Below, in pieces: positions 17,462 through 27,755 of a stretch of 64,000 nucleotides of DNA. Source of the DNA: Peteryoungia rhizophila (GTDB lineage Bacteria; Pseudomonadota; Alphaproteobacteria; Rhizobiales; Rhizobiaceae). The notes beneath the pieces are model-generated. The model was not told the DNA's origin. It did no database searches and worked only from the letters and a program-made list of their open reading frames with translations. How positions within the stretch are numbered: the first letter of the stretch is position 1; every line of letters begins with the position of its first letter. The DNA lies in NCBI RefSeq assembly GCF_004912145.1, contig NZ_STGT01000003.1:372001-436000 (forward strand), given 5' to 3'. Both the position numbers and the translations under genes were made by a program.

Positions 17462-18798
17462 CGTCCCCTCTTTCCTCCACGCAACTTCGACTTCTTGATC
17501 AGCCCTTCATATTGCTGGGCGATCAGATGTCCCTGAACCTGTGCTACAGTATCAAGGGTCACGCTGACAACAATCAAAAGCGAAGTACCACCAAGGGCTA
17601 ATGGGATCCCGGTGCGTGCGATGAGGATTTCAGGCAGGACGCAGACGAAGACGAGGTAGACGGCGCCGACCACGGTGATGCGGGTCAGGACGTAGTCGAT
17701 ATATTCCGCGGTGCGGTCACCGGGGCGAATGCCCGGGATGAAGCCGCCATGCTTCTTCAGATTGTCGGCCGTATCCTTCGGGTTGAAGACGATGGCCGTG
17801 TAGAAGAAGGCGAAGAAGGCGATCAGGGCCGCGTAGAGCATCATGTAGACCGGATGGCCATGCTGCAGCGCTGCAATGACGGTCGTCGCCCAGCCCGGAA
17901 GCTGGCTGTTACCAGCGAAACCTGCAGCCGTTGCCGGCAGAAGCAGCAGCGACGAGGCGAAGATCGCCGGAATGACGCCTGCCGTGTTGAGCTTCAGCGG
18001 TAGGTGCGAGGTGTCGCCCTGGAACATGCGGTTGCCAACCTGGCGCTTCGGATACTGGATCAGAAGGCGACGCTGCGCACGCTCGACGAAAACGATGAGG
18101 GCGATGACGCCGATCGCGACCACGATGACGGCGAGAATCAGCAGGGTCGAGAGCGCGCCGGTGCGACCGAGCTCGAGGGTGTGCGCGACGGCCGTCGGCA
18201 GGCCAGCGGCGATGCCGGCGAAGATGATCAGCGAAATACCGTTGCCGATGCCGCGCGAGGTGATCTGCTCACCGAGCCACATCAGGAACATGGTTCCGCC
18301 GAGCAGGGTCAGAACCGTCGAGATCCGGAAGAACCAGCCCGGATCGGCAACGATGCCCTGCCCCGATTCGAGGCCGACCGCGATGCCGTAGGCCTGGAGC
18401 GCACCCAGCAGCACTGTGCCGTAGCGTGTGTACTGGTTGATGATCTTGCGACCCTGCTCGCCCTCTTTCTTGAGGTTTTCGAGGGTCGGAACGACCGAGG
18501 TCATCAGCTGCACGATGATCGACGCGGAAATATAGGGCATGATGCCCAGCGCGAAGATCGCCATGCGCTCGACGGCGCCACCGGCAAACATGTTGAAAAG
18601 TCCGAGGATGCCACCCGACTGCCCCTGGAAGGCGGCGGCATAGGCCTCCGGATTGAGGCCAGGCAGCGGAATATGCGTGCCGAGGCGATAGACCAGCAAT
18701 GCGGCCAGAGTGAACCACAGACGCTTCTTCAGATCTTCCGCCTTGGCGAAAGTCGAGAAGTTGAGGTTCGAGGCCAGTTGTTCCGCTGCAGAAGCCAT
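17458..18798 (-). CDS. secY: Preprotein translocase subunit SecY
   Basis: SecY is the channel of the Sec translocon. The protein of 446 residues has ten membrane segments, beginning [20 protein letters not shown], with [12 protein letters not shown] and the plug/lateral gate region [21 protein letters not shown]-like [20 protein letters not shown] and [17 protein letters not shown] mark the cytoplasmic loops that touch the ribosome. Start ATG 18798 has GGAGAATT upstream; a longer frame to 18960 is not SecY-like. A terminator-like hairpin separates it from rplO. Confidence 0.98.
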   Translation of the reverse strand: MASAAEQLASNLNFSTFAKAEDLKKRLWFTLAALLVYRLGTHIPLPGLNPEAYAAAFQGQSGGILGLFNMFAGGAVERMAIFALGIMPYISASIIVQLMTSVVPTLENLKKEGEQGRKIINQYTRYGTVLLGALQAYGIAVGLESGQGIVADPGWFFRISTVLTLLGGTMFLMWLGEQITSRGIGNGISLIIFAGIAAGLPTAVAHTLELGRTGALSTLLILAVIVVAIGVIALIVFVERAQRRLLIQYPKRQVGNRMFQGDTSHLPLKLNTAGVIPAIFASSLLLLPATAAGFAGNSQLPGWATTVIAALQHGHPVYMMLYAALIAFFAFFYTAIVFNPKDTADNLKKHGGFIPGIRPGDRTAEYIDYVLTRITVVGAVYLVFVCVLPEILIARTGIPLALGGTSLLIVVSVTLDTVAQVQGHLIAQQYEGLIKKSKLRGGKRGR

Positions 18799-18995
18799 AG
18801 AATTCTCCGCAAACCCAGACCGGTGGCGGCGTCGCGCCAGAACCGGAGGCTCTTCATTCAAACTGCTTTTCAGAAAACAGGGGGCGGGAGAAGTTGCAGA
18901 GCAACCGCATGCCTCACACCATTGCTTTCCAGATGACCCGGAAGACGAAACAACGTCCATTCCGTCCTGGGATCGTGAGGCTCACATATGGGAGC

Positions 18996-19028
18996 AAAAT
19001 CGCCCGGTGTGAAGCACCCCGGGCGATT
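18996..19028 (-). terminator. Terminator-like hairpin between rplO and secY
   Basis: AATCGCCCGG at 18998-19007 pairs exactly with CCGGGCGATT at 19019-19028; on the minus strand the stem ends in TTTT. It lies 10 bases after the rplO stop and 200 bases before secY, so it could attenuate secY-adk relative to the ribosomal genes. Confidence 0.75.
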
Positions 19029-19037
19029 GTCTTTCAC

Positions 19038-19517
19038 TTATTCAGCGGCTTCCTTGGCTGCTTCGAGCAGCTTGATGGAAGCGCCGGCCTTTTCGATCTT
19101 CTCGACGGCGGCCTTGGAGGCGCCGGCGACTTCGATCGAAACCTTTGCCTTCAGCTCACCACCGGACAGGACGCGAACGCCGTCCTTGGTGCGACGGATG
19201 ACGCCTGCTGCCTTGAGCGATGCAGCATCAACCGTTGCCTTTGCGTCGAGCTTGCCGGCATCAATCGCGGTCTGGATACGGCCGAGCGATACGGTCACGT
19301 ATTCTGAGGCGAAGATGTTGTTGAAGCCGCGCTTCGGCAGGCGACGGTAGATCGGCATCTGACCGCCTTCGAAGCCGTTGATGGCGACGCCGGAACGAGC
19401 CTTCTGACCCTTAACGCCGCGACCACCGGTCTTGCCCTTGCCGGAACCGATACCGCGACCGACGCGGATACGTTCCTTGGAAGAGCCTTCGTTGTCTTTG
19501 ATTTCATTCAGTTTCAT
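19038..19517 (-). CDS. rplO: 50S ribosomal protein L15
   Basis: This 159-residue protein starts [20 protein letters not shown] and has the Gly-rich [23 protein letters not shown] region (in two blocks) and [18 protein letters not shown], which contact 23S rRNA during large-subunit assembly. The start at 19517 follows GGGGGAAG. It sits 16 bases after rpmD. Confidence 0.97.
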   Translation of the reverse strand: MKLNEIKDNEGSSKERIRVGRGIGSGKGKTGGRGVKGQKARSGVAINGFEGGQMPIYRRLPKRGFNNIFASEYVTVSLGRIQTAIDAGKLDAKATVDAASLKAAGVIRRTKDGVRVLSGGELKAKVSIEVAGASKAAVEKIEKAGASIKLLEAAKEAAE

Positions 19518-19533
19518 GATGACTTCCCCCGTC

Positions 19534-19743
19534 TCACTTCTCGTCGACGACGCGAACGAGATGCTGGACAGCACGGATCATGCCACGAACGGAAGGCGTA
19601 TCTTCCAGGGTGCGGACCCGGTGCATCTTGTTGAGGCCCAAACCAACCAGCGTTGCGCGCTGGACAGCCGGACGGCGAATAGGCGAACCGATCTGTTCGA
19701 CCGTGATCGTCTTTGCTTCAGTCTTCTTCGTAGCCTTGGCCAT
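19534..19743 (-). CDS. rpmD: 50S ribosomal protein L30
   Basis: This 69-residue protein has an alphaproteobacterial N-terminal extension ([15 protein letters not shown]) before the L30 core [20 protein letters not shown] and [20 protein letters not shown]. It lies between rpsE and rplO in the spc operon, 14 bases after rpsE. Confidence 0.96.
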   Translation of the reverse strand: MAKATKKTEAKTITVEQIGSPIRRPAVQRATLVGLGLNKMHRVRTLEDTPSVRGMIRAVQHLVRVVDEK

Positions 19744-19757
19744 GGATCAGACTCCTC

Positions 19758-20327
19758 TTATTCTTCAGCTGCGTTGCCGGAGGCAGCGCGGCGAGCCTGG
19801 AGCGTGGCATACTTGAGACCACGCTGAGCTGCCACATCCTTCGGGTGCACCTGAGCCTTCAGGGCGTCAAACGTTGCACGAACCATGTTGTAAGGGTTCG
19901 ACGAACCGGTCGACTTGGCGACGACGTCCGACATGCCGAGCGTTTCGAAAACGGCGCGCATCGGACCACCGGCGATGATGCCGGTACCAGCCTTGGCGGC
20001 ACGCAGCAGAACCTTGCCGGCGCCATGACGACCGTTGACGTCGTGGTGCAGGGTACGGCCGTCACGCAGGGGAACGAAGATCAGTTCGCGCTTGGCGGCT
20101 TCGGTTGCCTTGCGGATGGCTTCCGGCACTTCACGTGCCTTGCCATGGCCGAAGCCAACGCGGCCCTTCTGGTCGCCAACGACGACGAGGGCTGCGAAGC
20201 CGAAGCGACGGCCGCCCTTAACTACCTTGGCGACGCGGTTGATGGCGACCAGCTTGTCGACAAATTCGCTATCGCGCTCTTCACGGTTCTGGCGATCATC
20301 GCGCGAACCACGCTTTTCTTGTGCCAT
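19758..20327 (-). CDS. rpsE: 30S ribosomal protein S5
   Basis: This 189-residue protein has the S5 double-stranded RNA-binding domain ([39 protein letters not shown]) and the C-terminal domain ([35 protein letters not shown]). S5 acts in decoding fidelity and mRNA entry. The basic N-terminus [20 protein letters not shown] is alphaproteobacterial. It starts 143 bases after rplR, an unusually wide gap holding two hairpins. Confidence 0.97.
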   Translation of the reverse strand: MAQEKRGSRDDRQNREERDSEFVDKLVAINRVAKVVKGGRRFGFAALVVVGDQKGRVGFGHGKAREVPEAIRKATEAAKRELIFVPLRDGRTLHHDVNGRHGAGKVLLRAAKAGTGIIAGGPMRAVFETLGMSDVVAKSTGSSNPYNMVRATFDALKAQVHPKDVAAQRGLKYATLQARRAASGNAAEE

Positions 20328-20417
20328 TGTCCTTTTCCTTTTTCTTTTCCGGGTGCAATCGGCAGATTACGCAAAGTTCCACCCTGCCCTGTGGGGTCAA
20401 GGTGGAATCCGGTGTGA

Positions 20418-20461
20418 CCGGCTTAAAGCCGGAAATCCACCCGGACACAAGTCCGGGTGGA
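20418..20461 (-). other. Two hairpins in the rplR-rpsE gap
   Basis: TCCACCCGGAC (20436-20446) pairs exactly with GTCCGGGTGGA (20451-20461) around ACAA. On the minus strand this is followed by UUU and then by a second short hairpin (CCGGCTT/AAGCCGG, 20418-20432). The structure could be a weak terminator, a processing site or a translation regulator for rpsE. Confidence 0.6.
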
Positions 20462-20470
20462 AATTTCTGA

Positions 20471-20833
20471 TCAGAAGGTCAGGCCACCTTCACGAGCCGC
20501 TTCGGCGAGAGCCTTGATGCGGCCGTGATAGATGAAGGCGCCACGGTCGAAGACCACTTCCTTCACGCCGGCCTTGCTGGCCCGCTCGGCGACCAGTTTG
20601 CCAACGGCAGCAGCTGCTGCGATGTCGGCGCCGGTCTTGAGCTCGGCCTTCAGGCCACCATCGAGGGTCGAAGCAGCCGCGAGGGTCTTGCCAGCGACGT
20701 CGTCGATGATCTGAGCGTAGATGTTCTTCGAAGAGCGATGTACCGACAGACGCGGACGGCCGTTTGCCACCGCCTTGATCTGACGCCGTACGCGGTTCGC
20801 ACGGCGAACAAGTGCTTCTTTTCTGCTTGCCAT
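20471..20833 (-). CDS. rplR: 50S ribosomal protein L18
   Basis: This 120-residue protein begins [20 protein letters not shown] and has [20 protein letters not shown] and the conserved end [27 protein letters not shown]18 binds 5S rRNA with L5. It follows rplF by 12 bases. Confidence 0.97.
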   Translation of the reverse strand: MASRKEALVRRANRVRRQIKAVANGRPRLSVHRSSKNIYAQIIDDVAGKTLAAASTLDGGLKAELKTGADIAAAAAVGKLVAERASKAGVKEVVFDRGAFIYHGRIKALAEAAREGGLTF

Positions 20834-20845
20834 TTCGCGCGATCC

Positions 20846-21379
20846 TTACTTCTTCTTGCCTTCTTTGCGGACGATCCGCTCTTCGGCATACTTGACGCCC
20901 TTGCCCTTGTAGGGCTCCGGACCGCGGTATTCGCGGATCTCGGCGGCAACCTGGCCGACCTGCTGCTTGTTGATGCCGGACACGATGATTTCGGTCGGCT
21001 TCGGAACAGCGATGGAAATGCCGACCGGGGGCTCGTAGACGACGTCATGGCTGAAGCCGAGCGCGAGCTGCAGGTTCTTGCCCTGAAGCGACGCACGGTA
21101 ACCAACGCCGTTGATTTCGAGCTTGCGCTCGTAACCGTCCTTCACACCCTTCAGGATGTTTTCGACCATGGTGCGGGACATGCCCCACTTGGCGCGAGCA
21201 TCCTTGGAGTCGTTGATCGGCTGTACGACAACGGCGTTGTCTTCGAGCTTCACGGAGATTTCGTCATTCGCGACGAAGAAAAGTTCACCCTTCGGGCCCT
21301 TGACGGAGACCTTCTGGCCTTCGACAGAGGCGGTCACACCAGCCGGAACCGGAACGGGCTTCTTACCGATACGAGACAT
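20846..21379 (-). CDS. rplF: 50S ribosomal protein L6
   Basis: This 177-residue protein starts [20 protein letters not shown] and contains the two L6 repeats. The second ends with [25 protein letters not shown], split across the conserved YKGKGI-type motif. L6 lies near the factor-binding centre. It follows rpsH by 44 bases. Confidence 0.97.
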   Translation of the reverse strand: MSRIGKKPVPVPAGVTASVEGQKVSVKGPKGELFFVANDEISVKLEDNAVVVQPINDSKDARAKWGMSRTMVENILKGVKDGYERKLEINGVGYRASLQGKNLQLALGFSHDVVYEPPVGISIAVPKPTEIIVSGINKQQVGQVAAEIREYRGPEPYKGKGVKYAEERIVRKEGKKK

Positions 21380-21423
21380 AGTTTTTATCCTGTCTGTTCG
21401 CTATGGAGATCCGCTGCGCTGTC

Positions 21424-21822
21424 TTAGAAGACAGAGCAGAGAACCTCACCACCAACGTTCTGTTCGCGAGCCTGGTGATCGGCCATCACACCCTTCGGAG
21501 TCGAAAGGATGGTGATGCCGAGGCCGTTCGCGACCTGCGGGATGGACTTAACCGAGACATAAACTCGGCGGCCCGGCTTGGATACGCGGCCGATCTCGCG
21601 AATGACCGAAGAACCTTCGTAGTACTTCAGTTCGATCGTGATTTCGGACTTGCCATTGCCGTAATCGGTCTGGCTGTAGCCACGGATGTAACCTTCGGCC
21701 TGCAGAACGTCGAGAACGCGGGCACGGAGATTGGAAGCCGGAGTGGAGACGGAGCTCTTGCGGCGAGCGGCGCCATTCCGGATACGGGTGAGCATATCGC
21801 CCAACGGATCAGTCATCGTCAT
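21424..21822 (-). CDS. rpsH: 30S ribosomal protein S8
   Basis: This 132-residue protein begins [20 protein letters not shown] and ends with [20 protein letters not shown] [20 protein letters not shown], then GGEVLCSVF, the conserved S8 C-terminus. S8 binds helix 21 of 16S rRNA and is the spc-operon autoregulator in E. coli. It lies 12 bases after rpsN. Confidence 0.97.
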   Translation of the reverse strand: MTMTDPLGDMLTRIRNGAARRKSSVSTPASNLRARVLDVLQAEGYIRGYSQTDYGNGKSEITIELKYYEGSSVIREIGRVSKPGRRVYVSVKSIPQVANGLGITILSTPKGVMADHQAREQNVGGEVLCSVF

Positions 21823-21834
21823 ATTGCCGTCTCC

Positions 21835-22140
21835 TTACCAGCTCGACTTCACAACGCCCGGCACCTTGCCGGTGTTGCCAAGCTCGCGAAGCGCGATACG
21901 CGACATTCCAAGCTTGCGATAGAACGCACGCGGACGACCAGTGACTTCGCAACGGTTGCGAATACGGGTCTTGGAGCCATCGCGCGGCAATTCTGCCAGC
22001 TTCAGGGTGGCCTTGAACCGCTCTTCAATCGAAAGAGACTGGTTCATGATGATCGCCTTCAGACCGGCACGCTTGGCGGCCTGGCTTGCAACGATCTTGC
22101 GGCGGCGCTTGTTCTTTTCAACTGCGCTTGTCTTCGCCAT
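21835..22140 (-). CDS. rpsN: 30S ribosomal protein S14 (long, zinc-free form)
   Basis: This 101-residue protein is the long form of S14. It starts [20 protein letters not shown] and has [20 protein letters not shown] near the end. The paired CxxC zinc ligands of the short form are missing, so it should not depend on zinc. It lies 33 bases after rplE. Confidence 0.97.
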   Translation of the reverse strand: MAKTSAVEKNKRRRKIVASQAAKRAGLKAIIMNQSLSIEERFKATLKLAELPRDGSKTRIRNRCEVTGRPRAFYRKLGMSRIALRELGNTGKVPGVVKSSW

Positions 22141-22173
22141 ATGGAAGTTCCTCTTCTACGCTCGTCGTTACGG

Positions 22174-22731
22174 TTATGTACGGAACGGGAAGTTGAACTC
22201 TTTCAAAAGAGCCCGCGCTTCGTCGTCCGTCGGCGCCGTCGTGCAAACGATGATGTCCATGCCCCACATCTGATCAACCTTGTCGTAGTTGATCTCAGGG
22301 AACACAATGTGCTCCTTGATGCCCATGGCAAAGTTGCCACGGCCGTCAAAGCTCTTCGGGTTCAGGCCCCGGAAGTCGCGAACGCGCGGAAGCGCGATGT
22401 TGATCAGGCGGTCCATGAATTCATACATGCGGGCGCCACGAAGAGTGACCTTCGCACCGATCGGCATGAATTCGCGAACCTTGAAGCCCGCGATCGAGTT
22501 GCGCGCCTTGGTGATGACCGGCTTCTGGCCAGCAATCGCTGCCAGGTCCGCAGCAGCCACGGTGGGCTTCTTCGAATCGGCAGTGGCTTCGCCAACACCC
22601 ATGTTGATGACGATCTTGTCCAGCTTGGGGATCATCATGCCGTTGGTGTAGGAGAACTGCTCCTGCATCGCTGCGCGAATGCGAGAAACGTATTCAGCCT
22701 TGAGCCGCGGCTCGTACTTGGATTCAGCCAT
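22174..22731 (-). CDS. rplE: 50S ribosomal protein L5
   Basis: This 185-residue protein has [15 protein letters not shown] and [20 protein letters not shown], and ends with [20 protein letters not shown], the conserved L5 signature. L5 binds 5S rRNA and the P-site tRNA. Its start overlaps the rplX stop by 8 bases, suggesting translational coupling. Confidence 0.97.
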   Translation of the reverse strand: MAESKYEPRLKAEYVSRIRAAMQEQFSYTNGMMIPKLDKIVINMGVGEATADSKKPTVAAADLAAIAGQKPVITKARNSIAGFKVREFMPIGAKVTLRGARMYEFMDRLINIALPRVRDFRGLNPKSFDGRGNFAMGIKEHIVFPEINYDKVDQMWGMDIIVCTTAPTDDEARALLKEFNFPFRT

Positions 22732-23032
22732 CGATCACATCCCCCGAACGCTTGGCTACACGCACCTTCTTGCCGTCGACGACGGAAAAACCAACGCGGG
22801 TCGGCTTGCCGTCCTTGCCGACGATGGCAATGTTGGACAGGTGAATGGAGGCTTCCTTGTTGATGATGCCGGCTTCCTGCGTCTGAGACTGACGCTGGTG
22901 GCGCTTCACCATGTTGATACCACGCACGAGTGCGCGATCTTCTTTCGGCATTACCTGCAGAACTTCGCCAGTGCGGCCCTTGTCCTTGCCGGCGAGTACG
23001 ACAACGCTGTCGCCTTTGCGGATCTTGTTCAT
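22724..23032 (-). CDS. rplX: 50S ribosomal protein L24
   Basis: This 102-residue protein opens [20 protein letters not shown], the KOW motif of L24, followed by [21 protein letters not shown]24 starts assembly of the large subunit. It follows rplN by 13 bases and overlaps rplE. Confidence 0.97.
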   Translation of the reverse strand: MNKIRKGDSVVVLAGKDKGRTGEVLQVMPKEDRALVRGINMVKRHQRQSQTQEAGIINKEASIHLSNIAIVGKDGKPTRVGFSVVDGKKVRVAKRSGDVIDG

Positions 23033-23045
23033 CGCTTCCCGCTCC

Positions 23046-23414
23046 TTACAGTACTTCTGGAGCCAGCGAGATGATCTTCATGTGGTTCTTGGCGCGAAGT
23101 TCGCGCGGAACCGGTCCGAAGATACGGGTGCCGATCGGCTCTTTCTTGTTGTCGATAAGAACAGCTGCGTTGTTATCGAATCGAATAACGCTGCCGTCGG
23201 CGCGACGGATGTCCTTGGCGGTGCGCACGACAACCGCCTTCATCACGTCACCCTTCTTCACGCGGCCGCGCGGGATAGCTTCCTTGATCGAAACGACGAT
23301 GATGTCGCCGATGGAAGCGTACTTGCGCTTGGAACCGCCCAGCACCTTGATGCACATGACACGACGTGCGCCGGAATTATCCGCGACGTCGAGGTTAGTC
23401 TGCATCTGAATCAT
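23046..23414 (-). CDS. rplN: 50S ribosomal protein L14
   Basis: This 122-residue protein begins [20 protein letters not shown] and contains [20 protein letters not shown] and [20 protein letters not shown], the L14 signature. It is the first gene of the spc group; the 229-base gap upstream (23415-23643) holds a terminator-like hairpin and a candidate promoter. Confidence 0.97.
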   Translation of the reverse strand: MIQMQTNLDVADNSGARRVMCIKVLGGSKRKYASIGDIIVVSIKEAIPRGRVKKGDVMKAVVVRTAKDIRRADGSVIRFDNNAAVLIDNKKEPIGTRIFGPVPRELRAKNHMKIISLAPEVL

Positions 23415-23476
23415 GTCAGGTCGCCTTCTTGTTGTAACCCGAACGGTTGGGCCGAGGCCCCCTATTCAGGCTTATG

Positions 23477-23505
23477 ATAAATTTCAATTGTGCGCGGGAA
23501 GACAA
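23477..23505 (-). promoter_or_regulatory. Candidate promoter of the spc (rplN) group
   Basis: On the minus strand TTGTCT (23505-23500) is followed after exactly 17 bases by ATTTAT (23482-23477), about 60 bases before rplN. It lies just downstream of the terminator-like hairpin at 23549-23576. Confidence 0.45.
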
Positions 23506-23548
23506 ATACAGGGTGGTTTCCCATATGGGACCTTCCGTGCGCTCAAAG

Positions 23549-23576
23549 CAAAAGAACGCCCGATTCCGAGCGTTCT
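23549..23576 (-). terminator. Terminator-like hairpin between rpsQ and rplN
   Basis: AGAACGC (23553-23559) pairs exactly with GCGTTCT (23570-23576) around 10 bases, and the minus-strand stem runs into TTTT. This is where the E. coli S10 and spc operons divide. Confidence 0.7.
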
Positions 23577-23643
23577 CTGCCAGTGGCCTGCTTCATACAG
23601 ATTTCTGCGCAAGGTGCAAGCCCTTGCGCAGCAAGTCCGTAAA

Positions 23644-23880
23644 TTAAGCCTGGGCGGCAATCACCGTCCAGCACTTGTCCTTGGAGATCGGGGCGCATTC
23701 CTGGATGGAAACGACGTCACCGGTCTTGAACTGATTGTTCTCGTCATGAGCCTTGTACTTCTTGGACCGGCGAACGGTCTTCTGAAGCAACGGGTGGGCA
23801 AATCGACGCTCAACGCGAACGACGATGGTCTTGTCGTTCTTATCGCTGACAACTACGCCCTGCAGAATGCGTTTCGGCAT
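23644..23880 (-). CDS. rpsQ: 30S ribosomal protein S17
   Basis: This 78-residue protein has [20 protein letters not shown] and [20 protein letters not shown], then [20 protein letters not shown], the S17 OB-fold pattern. S17 binds 16S rRNA early in 30S assembly. It is the last gene of the S10 group, 12 bases after rpmC. Confidence 0.97.
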   Translation of the reverse strand: MPKRILQGVVVSDKNDKTIVVRVERRFAHPLLQKTVRRSKKYKAHDENNQFKTGDVVSIQECAPISKDKCWTVIAAQA

Positions 23881-23892
23881 ATTTCTCGGTCC

Positions 23893-24093
23893 TTAGGCCT
23901 TGGCTTCTGCCGCCTTCTGGCGGGCAATGGTTTTCACGCGTGCGATGTCACGACGGACTTCCTGGATACGGGAAGACTTCTCGAGCTGGCCAGTGGCCTT
24001 CTGGAAGCGCAGGTTGAACTGCTCCTTCTTCAGCTTCGCGAGCTCGTCGTTCAGCTGGTCAGCGCTCATGGCGCGTACGTCTGTGGCTTTCAT
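23893..24093 (-). CDS. rpmC: 50S ribosomal protein L29
   Basis: This 66-residue helical hairpin protein begins [20 protein letters not shown] and has [21 protein letters not shown]29 is part of the tunnel-exit docking site. I used ATG 24093, 11 bases after the rplP stop, because the conserved MKAxD start is there; the longer frame upstream overlaps rplP. Confidence 0.97.
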   Translation of the reverse strand: MKATDVRAMSADQLNDELAKLKKEQFNLRFQKATGQLEKSSRIQEVRRDIARVKTIARQKAAEAKA

Positions 24094-24104
24094 CGACTTG
24101 ATCC

Positions 24105-24518
24105 TCACTCTGCAATGCGCTGTACGAAGCGCGTCGTGACAGAGAGCTTGGCAGAACCGAGGCGAAGTGCCTCGCGCGCGATCTCTTCCGAAACGCCGTC
24201 GATCTCGAACATGATACGGCCGGGCTTGACCTTGCATGCCCAGTATTCGACCGAACCCTTACCCTTACCCATACGAACTTCGGTCGGCTTGGCCGTGACC
24301 GGAACGTCAGGGAATACGCGGATCCACACGCGACCAGCACGCTTCATATAGCGGGTGATCGCACGACGGGCGGCTTCAATTTCGCGAGCGTTCACACGGT
24401 TCGGTTCCAGAGCCTTCAGGCCGAATTCACCGAATGCCAGATCAAAACCGCCCTTGGCGACGCCCTTGATGCGGCCCTTGAATTGCTTGCGGTACTTTGT
24501 ACGCTTTGGCTGCAACAT
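24105..24518 (-). CDS. rplP: 50S ribosomal protein L16
   Basis: This 137-residue protein begins [20 protein letters not shown] and has [20 protein letters not shown], then the [20 protein letters not shown] block that contacts A-site tRNA. It lies 39 bases after rpsC. Confidence 0.98.
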   Translation of the reverse strand: MLQPKRTKYRKQFKGRIKGVAKGGFDLAFGEFGLKALEPNRVNAREIEAARRAITRYMKRAGRVWIRVFPDVPVTAKPTEVRMGKGKGSVEYWACKVKPGRIMFEIDGVSEEIAREALRLGSAKLSVTTRFVQRIAE

Positions 24519-24557
24519 TTTCTTACTTCTCCGAGCTTATCTTTCGCCAGCGTTCAA

Positions 24558-25292
24558 TCAAGCGTTCTCGCGGCGACGGTCGCCACGATCACCGCGGTCA
24601 CCCCGGCTTGCCGGGCCCTGGGCATCGCCCTCGAGCTGACGACGTTCAGACGCCATCGGATCATGCTCAAGGATTTCGCCCTTGAAGATCCAAACCTTGA
24701 CGCCACAAATGCCGTAGGCAGTTGCCGCTTCGGACGTGCCGTAGTCGATGTCGGCACGCAGGGTGTGGAGCGGAACGCGACCTTCACGGTACCATTCGGT
24801 ACGCGCGATTTCGGCACCACCGAGACGGCCGGCGCAAGTGATCTTGATGCCTTCGGCACCCAGACGCATGGCCGACTGAACGGCGCGCTTCATGGCGCGA
24901 CGGAATGCGATACGACGCTCGAGCTGCTGGGTGATCGACTGAGCAACCAGCGTTGCGTCGACTTCCGGCTTGCGCACTTCAACGATGTTGAGGTGCGTTT
25001 CCGAGTTCGTCATCGTCGAGATCTTCTTGCGAAGCTTCTCGATGTCTGCACCCTTCTTGCCGATGATCAGACCCGGACGAGCCGAGTGGATCGTGACGCG
25101 GCACTTCTTGTGCGGACGCTCGATGACGACCTTGGCGATGCCGGCCTGCTTCAGCTCGCTCATCAGGTAGGCGCGGATCTTCAGGTCTTCGTGCAGAAGC
25201 TTGCCGTATTCGGCATTGTCTGCAAACCAGCGGCTATCCCAGGTGCGGTTGATACCGAGGCGGAAGCCGATCGGATTGATTTTCTGACCCAT
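24558..25292 (-). CDS. rpsC: 30S ribosomal protein S3
   Basis: This 244-residue protein begins [20 protein letters not shown]. Its KH domain includes [19 protein letters not shown], and the C-terminal domain has [21 protein letters not shown]3 lines the mRNA entry channel. The C-terminal end is extended and Arg/Asp-rich ([14 protein letters not shown]), typical of rhizobia. Its first base is the last base of rplV. Confidence 0.98.
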   Translation of the reverse strand: MGQKINPIGFRLGINRTWDSRWFADNAEYGKLLHEDLKIRAYLMSELKQAGIAKVVIERPHKKCRVTIHSARPGLIIGKKGADIEKLRKKISTMTNSETHLNIVEVRKPEVDATLVAQSITQQLERRIAFRRAMKRAVQSAMRLGAEGIKITCAGRLGGAEIARTEWYREGRVPLHTLRADIDYGTSEAATAYGICGVKVWIFKGEILEHDPMASERRQLEGDAQGPASRGDRGDRGDRRRENA

Positions 25293-25681
25293 TATGCGGC
25301 CTCCCCTTTGGCTTCGACTTCACGCACCACGATGGTCAGGTGCGAGAACGGCTTTTCGATGCGCGATGCGCGGCCGCGGCCACGAGCGTGGAAACGCTTC
25401 ATGGTGATCGACTTGCCAACATAGGCCTCGGCGACGACCAGCTGGTCGACGTCGAGATCATGGTTGTTTTCGGCGTTGGCGATCGCAGACTCGAGAGTCT
25501 TGCGAACGGTGCCGGCGATACGCTTGCGGGAGAATTCCAGCTCAGCGAGAGCGCGCTCGACCTTCTTGCCGCGGATGAGCGCGGCAACCAGGTTGAGCTT
25601 CTGGGGGCTGACGCGGATCGTGCGGGCGACTGCCTGCGCTTCGTTGTCCTTGAGCCGGCGTTCGGTTTTAGCCTTGCCCAT
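25292..25681 (-). CDS. rplV: 50S ribosomal protein L22
   Basis: This 129-residue protein has [20 protein letters not shown] and the C-terminal hairpin tip [20 protein letters not shown], which reaches the nascent-peptide tunnel where macrolides act. It overlaps rpsC by one base and follows rpsS by 2 bases. Confidence 0.97.
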   Translation of the reverse strand: MGKAKTERRLKDNEAQAVARTIRVSPQKLNLVAALIRGKKVERALAELEFSRKRIAGTVRKTLESAIANAENNHDLDVDQLVVAEAYVGKSITMKRFHARGRGRASRIEKPFSHLTIVVREVEAKGEAA

Positions 25682-25683
25682 CG

Positions 25684-25962
25684 TTACTTCCTCTTCGCCT
25701 TCTTGTCCGCACCGTGACCGTAATAGGTCCGGGTGGGAGCGAATTCACCGAACTTGTGGCCGACCATGTCTTCGTTGACAGAGACGGGCACATGCTTGCT
25801 GCCGTTGTAGACGCCGAAGGTGAGACCTACGAACTGCGGCAGGATGGTGGAGCGACGGCTCCACATCTTGATCACTTCATTGCGGCCGGTCTCGCGAACC
25901 TTCTCAGCCTTCTTGAGAAGATAGCCGTCGACGAACGGGCCTTTCCATACTGAACGAGCCAT
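25684..25962 (-). CDS. rpsS: 30S ribosomal protein S19
   Basis: This 92-residue protein begins [20 protein letters not shown] and has [20 protein letters not shown] and [20 protein letters not shown], all canonical for S19 in the 30S head. It lies 15 bases after rplB. Confidence 0.98.
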   Translation of the reverse strand: MARSVWKGPFVDGYLLKKAEKVRETGRNEVIKMWSRRSTILPQFVGLTFGVYNGSKHVPVSVNEDMVGHKFGEFAPTRTYYGHGADKKAKRK

Positions 25963-25977
25963 TTCTGACTACCTCTC

Positions 25978-26814
25978 TTACTTCTTCTTCAGGTGGCGCG
26001 AACGCATGATGAACTTGTCGGTCGACTTGTTCGAGCGAGTCCGCTTGCCCTTGGTCGGCTTGCCCCACGGGGAAACCGGGTGGCGACCACCGGACGTACG
26101 GCCTTCACCACCACCGTGCGGGTGGTCGACCGGGTTCATGACGACACCGCGGTTATGCGGGGTCTTGCCGCGCCAACGGGTACGACCGGCCTTGCCGTCG
26201 TTGGTGTTGCCGTGGTCCGGGTTGGAGACCGCGCCGATCGTGGCCAGGCACGAGCCCGGGACGAGACGCTGTTCGCCAGAGTTCAGGCGCAGGATCGCCA
26301 TACCGGCATCGCGGCCGACGAGCTGGACATAGGTACCAGCCGAACGTGCGATCTGACCGCCCTTGCCGGGCTTCATTTCGACGTTGTGAACGATCGAACC
26401 GACCGGGATGTACTGCAGCGGCATGGTGTTGCCGGGCTTTACGTCAACGGCCTTTTCAGACGCGATGACCTTGTCGCCGGCAGCGATGCGCTGCGGTGCC
26501 AGGATGTAGGCCTGCTCGCCATCAGCATAGTTGATGAGTGCGATAAAGGCCGAACGGTTCGGGTCATATTCCAGGCGCTCGACGGTGCCTTCGACGTCGA
26601 ACTTGCGACGCTTGAAGTCAACCAGACGATAGGTGCGCTTGTGACCACCACCGATGAAGCGAGCGGTGATGCGGCCGTAGTTGTTACGGCCACCGCTCTT
26701 CGAGAGACCTTCCGTCAGCGCCTTGACCGGCTTGCCCTTCCAGAGGCCCGAACGGTCGACGATGACCAGCTGACGCTGGCTCGGGGTCGTCGGATTGTAG
26801 CTTTTCAATGCCAT
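25978..26814 (-). CDS. rplB: 50S ribosomal protein L2
   Basis: This 278-residue protein begins [20 protein letters not shown]. It has the conserved central domain ([20 protein letters not shown]) and the peptidyl-transferase-proximal loop [20 protein letters not shown] carrying the essential histidine. It lies 17 bases after rplW. Confidence 0.98.
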   Translation of the reverse strand: MALKSYNPTTPSQRQLVIVDRSGLWKGKPVKALTEGLSKSGGRNNYGRITARFIGGGHKRTYRLVDFKRRKFDVEGTVERLEYDPNRSAFIALINYADGEQAYILAPQRIAAGDKVIASEKAVDVKPGNTMPLQYIPVGSIVHNVEMKPGKGGQIARSAGTYVQLVGRDAGMAILRLNSGEQRLVPGSCLATIGAVSNPDHGNTNDGKAGRTRWRGKTPHNRGVVMNPVDHPHGGGEGRTSGGRHPVSPWGKPTKGKRTRSNKSTDKFIMRSRHLKKK

Positions 26815-26831
26815 TGTTCTTGTTCCCTACC

Positions 26832-27125
26832 TCAGACGCCCGTCGACACGTCGATGGACTGACCTTCGGCAAGCGTCACGACGGCCTTCTTGACGTCCTT
26901 CTGCTTACCGGCGAAGCCGCGGAAACGCTTGGTCTTGCCCTTGCGGACGAGCGTATTGACGGCGGTGACCTTGACGCCGAAGAGAGCTTCGACAGCAGCC
27001 TTGATTTCCGGCTTGCTGGCACCCTTGGCGACGTTGAAGACGACCTGGTTGAACTCAGACACCATGGTCGACTTTTCCGTGATCGACGGAGATACGATCA
27101 CGTCGTAGTGGCGAAGATCCGTCAT
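26832..27125 (-). CDS. rplW: 50S ribosomal protein L23
   Basis: This 97-residue protein begins [20 protein letters not shown] and has [23 protein letters not shown] sequence ([19 protein letters not shown]). L23 is the docking site for trigger factor and SRP at the tunnel exit. Its ATG overlaps the rplD stop by 4 bases. Confidence 0.97.
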   Translation of the reverse strand: MTDLRHYDVIVSPSITEKSTMVSEFNQVVFNVAKGASKPEIKAAVEALFGVKVTAVNTLVRKGKTKRFRGFAGKQKDVKKAVVTLAEGQSIDVSTGV

Positions 27126-27742
27126 TTGAACCGCTCCTCCAGAGCTTCCACAGCAGCCTTCGACAGGACGAGCTTGCCGCGGCGCAGGATGTCATAAACG
27201 TTGATGCCCTGAACCGGCAGAACATCGATATTCGGGATGTTCGAAGCGGCGAGCTTGAAGTTGCTGTCGATTTCGGCACCGCCGATGACGAGAGCGTTGG
27301 TCAGGCCGAGCGAGGCGAAGGTACCGACGAGCAGCTTGGTCTTGGCTTCAGCCGCAACCAGGTTGTCGACGATGATCACGTCTTCCGACTTGAACTTGGC
27401 AGACAGGGCGTGGCGCAGAGCGAGCGCACGAACCTTCTTCGGCAGATCATGGGCGTGGCTGCGAACAACCGGGCCATGAGCCTTACCACCGCCGCGGAAC
27501 TGCGGAGCGCGGGCCGAATGGTGACGAGCACGACCGGTGCCCTTCTGCTTGTACATCTTGGAGCCGGTGCGGGAAACTTCCGAACGGCCCTTGGTCTTGT
27601 GCGTGCCCTGGCGCTTCTTGGCCAGCTGGTAGCGGATCATGCGCGCGATCAGATCTTCGCGGGGATCCAGGCCGAAGATTTCGTCCGACAGGGTAAGCTT
27701 GCCGGCGTCTTTGCCCTCGAGGGTCTTGACGTTAAATTCCAT
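27122..27742 (-). CDS. rplD: 50S ribosomal protein L4
   Basis: This 206-residue protein carries the tunnel loop [20 protein letters not shown] and the preceding [20 protein letters not shown] segment. L4 lines the exit tunnel and is the S10-operon autoregulator in E. coli. It overlaps rplW by 4 bases and follows rplC by 13. Confidence 0.98.
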   Translation of the reverse strand: MEFNVKTLEGKDAGKLTLSDEIFGLDPREDLIARMIRYQLAKKRQGTHKTKGRSEVSRTGSKMYKQKGTGRARHHSARAPQFRGGGKAHGPVVRSHAHDLPKKVRALALRHALSAKFKSEDVIIVDNLVAAEAKTKLLVGTFASLGLTNALVIGGAEIDSNFKLAASNIPNIDVLPVQGINVYDILRRGKLVLSKAAVEALEERFK

Positions 27743-27755
27743 GTCCTTGGCTCCC

